Positions 7,275-11,766 of a stretch of 11,766 nt of DNA are shown in pieces. Under the pieces are notes generated by a model that worked only from the letters and a program-made list of their open reading frames with translations, had not been told where the DNA came from and made no database searches. Numbering within the stretch: the first letter of the stretch is position 1; every line of letters starts with the position of its first letter. Source of the stretch: Halieaceae bacterium. GTDB taxonomy: Bacteria; Pseudomonadota; Gammaproteobacteria; Pseudomonadales; Halieaceae. The position numbers were made by a program, and so were the translations under genes. The DNA is taken from NCBI GenBank assembly GCA_902518075.1, contig CABYEX010000038.1:1-11766 (forward strand), in the 5' to 3' direction.

Positions 7275-7512
7275 ACCTGCAAAATTCCCACCAGTGATGG
7301 CCGTCATTTACTCACGCTAACGACTTTTCTTCGGTTGACGACACGACTATACTGAAGGCTGTGGGGTAGTTTTCTTGCCTCTGCTGTCAGCGAGCATCGG
7401 GGGATGTGGAACGGGCGGAGTAAAGGTACACAGAGGCCAGGCGAGAAAATGAGTTCAGCCAACGAGCTAAAGCTTGGGGCTGGGAGTCGTAAAATAATAA
7501 AGAGGAGGGCTC
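7275..7512. other. Intergenic spacer, no gene seen
   Basis: 238 bases between the acetyltransferase and the next membrane gene. A TATACT at about 7347 has no convincing -35 box at 16-18 bases. No hairpin with a T-run was found. A promoter for the downstream gene is expected here but not located. Confidence 0.4.
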
Positions 7513-8100
7513 ATGAAGCGCTTCTACTACATCAGTGACGATCTGGACGATCTTGAACAGATTGAGCACCACCTCGAAGCTGGCGGCATAGCCCGTCCCC
7601 AGATCTATTTGCTTAGCAACGACGACGTCGGTCTGGACAACCACGACGTGAATCGCGTGGCCAGTTTTCTGAAAACGAACGTCATTCATTCCGGTGAGAT
7701 TGGCGCGATGCTGGGCTTGGCTGTGGCAGGCGTCATTCTGCTGGTGGCACACTTCTCGGGCATTGCGGCGCAAGTCGGTTGGGTGCCCTTTGTGTTTTTG
7801 GCCATCGTCGGCTTTGGTTTTGCGACCTGGGAGGCCGGCTTCATAGGTATGCAAGCCCCCAATGTCCATTTCACCCGATTTGAGAAAGCGCTGGCCCAAG
7901 GCCGGCATGTGCTTTTTGTTGAGACCGATCGTGAAGATCAGAAAAAACTCAAAAAAGTTTTAAAACAACATCCTAAGTTGGAGCGTGCTGGCACCGAGGT
8001 GACACACACCCGGGCGCTGATGCTATTGCTTCGTAATTGGGAGCGGTTCAGGAATTGGGCGCTGATTTTTCAGGGCCGTCCGAACAAACAACAACAATAA
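7513..8100 (+). CDS. Uncharacterised two-helix membrane protein with cytosolic flanks
   Basis: The 195-residue protein begins MKRFYYISDDLDDLEQIEHHLEAGGI, a short alpha/beta segment that looks like the start of a regulatory fold. Two hydrophobic helices follow at about 63-82 and 90-113, the second with a Gly pattern (GFGFATWEAGFIG). A C-terminal segment (133-170) holds VLFVETDREDQKKL and a Lys-rich helix. Similar proteins in pseudomonads and halomonads carry an old database label, 'NAD/FAD-utilizing enzyme apparently involved in cell division', which has no visible support here: no dinucleotide-binding motif is seen. I recall that resemblance from memory only. GAGGAGGG ends 4 bases before the ATG and makes the start firm. 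It sits before the oxidase genes but is separated by 142 bases. Confidence 0.8.
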   Translation: MKRFYYISDDLDDLEQIEHHLEAGGIARPQIYLLSNDDVGLDNHDVNRVASFLKTNVIHSGEIGAMLGLAVAGVILLVAHFSGIAAQVGWVPFVFLAIVGFGFATWEAGFIGMQAPNVHFTRFEKALAQGRHVLFVETDREDQKKLKKVLKQHPKLERAGTEVTHTRALMLLLRNWERFRNWALIFQGRPNKQQQ

Positions 8101-8153
8101 CGCGGCTGCAAAGTACAGCCACCAATAGGGAGTATCGGCACATCACGAGAAGA

Positions 8154-8167
8154 AAGCGGTAAGCGGT
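8154..8167 (+). repeat. Tandem 7-bp repeat (AAGCGGT x2) upstream of the oxidase genes
   Basis: AAGCGGT occurs twice back to back, about 75 bases before the subunit II start. It may be a binding site or chance. Confidence 0.3.
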
Positions 8168-8242
8168 AATTTCTTACTCTGATGGTCGTGTACTGGGGGG
8201 GCGTTGGTGCCCAATTTTTGCACTGGGTGCGAGAGATAAACT

Positions 8243-9685
8243 ATGTTTGCTGCAATTGTATTGCTTGTATTGGTTTTGGGGACAGTGGTGTTCCACTTCC
8301 TCAGCCCTTGGTACTTCACACCGATAGCGTCTAACTGGTCCTCGATGGACGACACGGTCACCCTGACGTTTGTTGTCACAGGGCTGGGATTCGTGCTGTG
8401 TAACGCTTTTATTGCTTACTGCATCATCAAATTTAGAAACAAGGAAGGCCGTCGGGCTGAATACGAGCCCGAGAGCGTCAAGATGGAGACGTGGCTCACA
8501 GGCCTCACCACGGTGGGCATCGCGGCGATGCTGGCTCCGGGGCTACTAATCTGGAAAGACGTTGTGACACCGCCGGATGATGCCATGCAGCTTGAGGTGC
8601 TGGCTCGCCAGTGGAACTGGTCATACCGGCTCCCCGGAGAGGATGGTCAGCTAGGTGCAGTAGCGGTTAGCCATACCTCGGAGGAGAACCCGCTAGGCAT
8701 CGATCCCTCTGACCCGTTTGGTCAGGATGATGTGATCGTTTATGACCCGGTGATGCACCTAAAGGTGGATCAGCCCGTGACCTTCTTGCTCAGATCAACC
8801 GACGTGCTGCACAACTTCACCGTCCCCCAATTCCGCGTGAAAATGGATTTCGTTCCTGGTCAGGTAACCTACATATGGGCTGAGCCTAAGGAGCCTGGCA
8901 GCTACGACTTGCTGTGTGAGGAGCTGTGTGGGGTAGGTCACTATGCGATGCGGGGTCGCGTGATCGTCGACACCGAGGAATCCTATGCGGCGTGGCTGGC
9001 GGACCAGCCCACTTTCGCGGAGACTCAAGCTGAACTGAGTACTGATCTGGTGGCGGGGCAGGCCGGCTATGCAGTATGTAGTTCGTGCCACGGTGTGAAT
9101 GCCGAAGGCAACAAGGCGATGCATGCCCCGCGACTGGCCGGCATGGACAGTGAGTACATGAAGCGGCAGTTGCGCCACTTCAAACGTGGCGTGCGCGGCA
9201 CCCATGAGGACGACACCTGGGGCCGAACCATGGCGCCGATGGCGATGATGTTGGGCGATGCCGCCGCGATAAATAATGTGGTGAGCTACATTGACACCTT
9301 GTCGGGTCAGCCCGAATTCGATGGCAACGCCAATACAGGGCTTGCTGCCGCGGTGGAGCGGTACGAGCCCAGCGCGTCAGGCGACCCAAGCAAATCTCAG
9401 GCGCTATATGAGTCCACCTGTGCGCAGTGCCATGGCGAGCTCGGTCAGGGTGTCTGGACTGTCAACGCGCCCGCGCTGACGGGGCTCGAGGATTGGTATC
9501 TCGCGTCCCAGATCAAGAATTTCCGCGACGGTATTCGCGGCCGCCACGCTGACGACCTCTACGGGCTTCAGATGGGATTGGTCGCCAATACCATGACGGA
9601 TGATCAAGCTATCGAAGACATGGTGGCTTACATCTCTACCCTTGAAAACCCACAGCAGCCGGTCACGCTGGCGCAGCAGAATTAG
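8243..9685 (+). CDS. Cytochrome c oxidase subunit II with CuA site and two C-terminal cytochrome c domains
   Basis: At 480 residues this is far longer than a plain subunit II. Hydrophobic helices lie at about 2-20, 40-62 and 88-104. The CuA domain follows: QWNWSY (123-128) on the electron path, His190 (DVLHNF), and CEELCGVGHYAM giving Cys225, Cys229, His233 and Met236. Two haem c domains are appended: CSSCH (279-283) and CAQCH (393-397), with candidate Met ligands near 330-336 and 444-451. The two cytochrome domains share HFKRGVRGTHEDD / NFRDGIRGRHADD, so they probably arose by duplication. The product passes electrons from periplasmic cytochrome c through haems to CuA and then to subunit I. 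All metal ligands are present. It is followed after 13 bases by the subunit I gene, which is broken. GAGAG about 7 bases upstream is a weak ribosome site. Confidence 0.95.
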   Translation: MFAAIVLLVLVLGTVVFHFLSPWYFTPIASNWSSMDDTVTLTFVVTGLGFVLCNAFIAYCIIKFRNKEGRRAEYEPESVKMETWLTGLTTVGIAAMLAPGLLIWKDVVTPPDDAMQLEVLARQWNWSYRLPGEDGQLGAVAVSHTSEENPLGIDPSDPFGQDDVIVYDPVMHLKVDQPVTFLLRSTDVLHNFTVPQFRVKMDFVPGQVTYIWAEPKEPGSYDLLCEELCGVGHYAMRGRVIVDTEESYAAWLADQPTFAETQAELSTDLVAGQAGYAVCSSCHGVNAEGNKAMHAPRLAGMDSEYMKRQLRHFKRGVRGTHEDDTWGRTMAPMAMMLGDAAAINNVVSYIDTLSGQPEFDGNANTGLAAAVERYEPSASGDPSKSQALYESTCAQCHGELGQGVWTVNAPALTGLEDWYLASQIKNFRDGIRGRHADDLYGLQMGLVANTMTDDQAIEDMVAYISTLENPQQPVTLAQQN

Positions 9686-9698
9686 TCCGGAGAATACG

Positions 9699-10034
9699 AT
9701 GGAACATATAGCACACGACGAGACGAGTTTTGTTCGCCCCGCCGAAGTGGGGGAGATGGAGCTCTACCATGCCAAGACCTGGCTGGGGAAATATGTTTTT
9801 TCACAGGACGCGAAGACCATCGCGATCCAATACGCGGCAACGGCTATCGCCATCGGAATGGTGGCGCTGGTGCTTTCATGGTTCATGAGGTTGCAGCTGG
9901 CCTGGCCGAATACCTTCACCTTTATTGACCCTGCTTATTACCTCCAGGCGGTCACCATGCACGGCATGATCTCATTATATTTTACGAACCGGTACAACTC
10001 GCAATTGTCTGGCAAGTCGGTCCCGCCAGCTTGA
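9699..10034 (+). pseudogene. Cytochrome c oxidase subunit I, truncated after about 91 residues
   Basis: ATG 9699 has GGAG 6 bases upstream and is 13 bases after the subunit II stop, a normal coxB-coxA arrangement. Residues 1-91 look like an authentic heme-copper oxidase subunit I start: a cytosolic stretch, helix I at about 42-63, then FIDPAYYLQAVTMHGMI, in which His88 is the expected low-spin haem ligand in helix II. Subunit I should continue for more than 400 further residues. Instead, from about base 9972 the frame reads SLYFTNRYNSQLSGKSVPPA and stops at 10034. Those bases are the - strand coding sequence of the isochorismatase-fold gene read backwards. The HCO core (CuB histidines, heme a3 ligand) is absent, so this copy cannot work. 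It is a rearrangement scar or an assembly junction. Confidence 0.85.
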
Positions 10035-10225
10035 AAAGCCATCCGTACGAACACCCTAGGAATCCCGGATATCGATGCAGCCTGTAAAGTCCGCGAAGCA
10101 GCACCGACAAACTCCGCTCTGCCCTTTTGGTCATCTCCGAAGCCAGCGCGAATTTGGCCATCCGGGTGAATCACCTCATTTTGCAGATGAAGTGGAAGCA
10201 TGACGGTGGATGACCTAAGCGTCAT
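9938..10225 (-). pseudogene. Isochorismatase-fold hydrolase homologue, N-terminal half only
   Basis: The frame starts at ATG 10225, 2 bases after the Rieske beta stop, and reads LHLQNEVIHPDGQIRAGFG, then AASISGIPRVFVRMAF and NCELYRFVKYNEIM. This is the first half of the isochorismatase fold: strand one with its QN, the PDG turn, and the second strand GxPxVFVR. In typical members strand one carries the catalytic Asp (xxDxQN); here that position is His (LHLQN). Recognisable sequence stops at about residue 87 (base 9965) and eight codons of coxA antisense follow to the stop at 9938. Its missing second half corresponds in kind to the gene at 1-287 on the + strand, with an estimated 20-30 residues unaccounted for, which would lie left of the window. 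Confidence 0.75.
9962..9972. other. Rearrangement junction between coxA and the isochorismatase-fold gene
   Basis: On the + strand coxA is recognisable up to the ATC at 9969-9971 (His-Gly-Met-Ile). On the - strand the isochorismatase-fold frame is recognisable down to about the ATG complement at 9967-9965, then reads PCMVTAWR, which is coxA antisense. Both genes can claim CATGATC (9965-9971), so the join has up to 7 bp of possible microhomology. Confidence 0.75.
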
Positions 10226-10227
10226 AC

Positions 10228-10740
10228 CTAAATGAACACTTCGATGGGCTCAAAAGCCTCCGACGAGTCAATCAAGTCCACGCGTTTTTCGACTATCTGC
10301 AGCCGGCCATCTGAAATCTGAAGGGTATGTCTGTAGAGGCCGGCAAAAGTTCTATGTCCAAAACTCCTCCACTCTGCCATCGAAAAGGCAGAGCCAACGA
10401 CCAACTGGTTACTGGCCTCACAGATCGACTCGACCACAATTGCACTGACGGTATGTGATGTTCGTGACCGAGGCTTCTGTGACCAGGCTCTATCGTGATT
10501 AAGGCGATTAATTCTGACTTGTCTCATCATGGAGTCCTCATAAGCGAGGGACAGATGGTTGAGGGGATCCTCCTGATCCTCTTCAAGCGGTATCCAATAC
10601 ATACCGCCCTCAGCGAACAGGTCATCCCATTGGTCAAATTTTCTCTGATCTAGCAGCCTTGCCTCTTGATACAGGAACTGGCAAAGCGTCTCATATGGGA
10701 CTTCTGAAGCTCGCGTAAGTGGAGAACGTGCTGCTCTCAT
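10228..10740 (-). CDS. Rieske-type ring-hydroxylating dioxygenase, beta subunit
   Basis: A 170-residue protein of the small NTF2-like beta subunit family that packs with the catalytic alpha subunit and has mainly a structural role. Recognisable features are FLYQEARLLDQRKFDQWDDLF (22-42), GGMYWIPL (45-52), the RINRL strand (near 76-80) and the closing beta strands GLYRHTLQISDGRLQIVEKRVDLID. Length is typical of the family. The start overlaps the alpha stop by one base (TAATG) and the next gene begins 2 bases after the stop, so alpha, beta and the isochorismatase-fold gene form one tight operon. Confidence 0.9.
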   Translation of the reverse strand: MRAARSPLTRASEVPYETLCQFLYQEARLLDQRKFDQWDDLFAEGGMYWIPLEEDQEDPLNHLSLAYEDSMMRQVRINRLNHDRAWSQKPRSRTSHTVSAIVVESICEASNQLVVGSAFSMAEWRSFGHRTFAGLYRHTLQISDGRLQIVEKRVDLIDSSEAFEPIEVFI

Positions 10741-11766
10741 TACAGCTCACTGCCCTGTAGCGGGATCGTCTCTGGCACATCGCCGGCCATGTATTCTCGC
10801 CAGGCGCGAAATTGGTTGCGTATTGGCAGCTCGCTGGTGCCCACACCAATCTCCCCGCCGTCAGCGCCTGAAAAAGGAGCATCCTGACCCGCATTGCGAT
10901 GTTGACTCACCCAATCCCCTCCTTGAGTAGCCAGGCCTTTCTGACATTCGGCGTAAACGTGCACATCGTCAGTCATGACGATTGATGAAGGTGAGTTAAC
11001 AACATTTGAATAAGTGAAAGTCCGCTGGAGTAGCTCCTCTGGCGCCCCATCAAGTCTGAAGGTAAAGATCTCTACCAAAGTTCTGTCAACAGATAGCGGA
11101 CGAATAACTCTCCATTGCTGGAATGACGTATGTGGTGAGCAGGACGGATAGATGATGGTGTTGTGACGATTCACCCCAAGAATTTCTTTGGCCCGATCCT
11201 CACCGACCTTTGCAGCTAAACTCGCAAAGTAGCTTTGCGATAGCGGATCCTCTGGCGCATTGAAAATGGCGGTCATATAACTGTGGCCAAAATCAAAGGC
11301 ATGCAGGTCAAGGTCTGACCAGAACTTTGGCGGTGCACCGTTACCATCAATGATGTGCAGCTCAAAAGGCAACTCGCCACCCAACACCTCATCAGCATAT
11401 TGCCTAGCAGCCCTGTAAGAGGATTCATGCGTCGCAATGGGGTGCCCGGTGTCGTTCAAATTTTCAAAAAAAATCTTCCAGTTGGACCGCTGGACAACAC
11501 GAAAAACCCCGCCCGCCACAGACACCGTGCCATTCGGCGCACGATCGCAAAAGTTATCCAGAGAGCTTTTTATACCGGCAATGAAGGATTCAAAATCAAC
11601 AGCCTTCTCTGAGAGTGATGCAAAGACAAACCCGCGATACGAGGCCACATGAGCCACTTTCCGAAGAGAAAAGCGCGGGTCAGCCATATCAAATCGCGTG
11701 TTTTCATAGCCCTCAAGATACGGCACCCCCCTCAAGGTCCCGTCGAGATTGAAGGTCCAGGCATGA
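10740..11766 (-). CDS. Rieske-type ring-hydroxylating dioxygenase, alpha subunit (N-terminus outside the window)
   Basis: The frame is open to the window edge; the first complete codon (11765-11763) is His, followed by AWTFNLDGTLRGVPYLEGY, the second half of the Rieske CxxHxWxxxxxG motif. The first Cys-His pair and the N-terminus are therefore just beyond base 11766, and a TTG at 11735 is not the true start. The catalytic domain has the mononuclear iron site: NLNDTGHPIATH gives the bridging Asp and the two His of HxxxxH, and the later Asp of TDDVHVYAECQ is a candidate carboxylate ligand. The protein oxygenates an aromatic or similar ring using electrons from a reductase that is not in the window. 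The stop overlaps the beta start by one base. Substrate is unknown. Confidence 0.92.
   Translation of the reverse strand, partial: HAWTFNLDGTLRGVPYLEGYENTRFDMADPRFSLRKVAHVASYRGFVFASLSEKAVDFESFIAGIKSSLDNFCDRAPNGTVSVAGGVFRVVQRSNWKIFFENLNDTGHPIATHESSYRAARQYADEVLGGELPFELHIIDGNGAPPKFWSDLDLHAFDFGHSYMTAIFNAPEDPLSQSYFASLAAKVGEDRAKEILGVNRHNTIIYPSCSPHTSFQQWRVIRPLSVDRTLVEIFTFRLDGAPEELLQRTFTYSNVVNSPSSIVMTDDVHVYAECQKGLATQGGDWVSQHRNAGQDAPFSGADGGEIGVGTSELPIRNQFRAWREYMAGDVPETIPLQGSEL

Noticed and set aside
7387..7908. 173-codon open frame on the - strand
   Set aside because: It is antisense to the well-supported membrane gene at 7513, and its His/Gln-rich product has no domain pattern.
8104..8120. GGCTG / CAGCC hairpin after the membrane gene
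   Set aside because: Only a 5-bp stem and no following T-run, so not called a terminator.
1..11766. Mobile element as cause of the joints
   Set aside because: No transposase, integrase, terminal inverted repeats or target duplications were found at the junctions or elsewhere in the window.

Overview
The window looks like a chromosomal stretch from a gammaproteobacterium, probably a marine heterotroph. The mix of TrpB2, single-chain iron-sulfur serine dehydratase, DsbB, a diheme CuA oxidase subunit and Rieske-type catabolic genes would suit Halieaceae or relatives, but this placement is an inference and no marker gene is present. No transposase, integrase, tRNA, rRNA or CRISPR array is visible.

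Layout. (A) 1-1086, + strand: the C-terminal half of an isochorismatase-fold hydrolase homologue, translationally coupled to a short-chain dehydrogenase. (B) 1141-4286: trpB2 (-) and sdaA (+) diverge from a 374-base spacer with candidate promoters. (C) 4329-6073, - strand: a chimeric gene (first ~72 residues of a luciferase-like monooxygenase joined in frame to a two-helix membrane segment), then dsbB, then an FkbM-type methyltransferase whose start overlaps the dsbB stop as ATGA. (D) 6310-8100, + strand: a 75-residue three-helix membrane protein, a GNAT acetyltransferase and an uncharacterised two-helix membrane protein. (E) 8243-9971, + strand: a cytochrome c oxidase subunit II carrying CuA and two c-type haem sites, followed by subunit I that breaks off after about 91 residues in its second helix. 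(F) 9965-11766, - strand: Rieske oxygenase alpha (N-terminus outside the window), beta, and the N-terminal half of an isochorismatase-fold protein that runs into the broken coxA.

The main observation is that the isochorismatase-fold gene is represented by an N-terminal half at the right end (- strand) and a C-terminal half at the left end (+ strand). Inverting everything from just left of base 1 to about base 9970 would rebuild one continuous operon, Rieske alpha - beta - isochorismatase-like - SDR. If the inversion model is right, the same operation would also rejoin coxA to its missing remainder, which is predicted to lie just left of the window on the - strand. A ~10 kb inversion (or an assembly chimera of the same shape) with breakpoints in a catabolic gene and in coxA is therefore the simplest reading. 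The two halves also agree in subfamily: all three residues of the usual Asp-Lys-Cys triad appear replaced (His, His, Val).

As a pathway, the Rieske oxygenase, SDR and isochorismatase-fold protein would fit oxygenation of an aromatic or related substrate, diol oxidation and a further step; the substrate cannot be read from the sequence. The terminal oxidase pair would make a cytochrome-c-linked heme-copper oxidase, but as written in this window subunit I is not functional.
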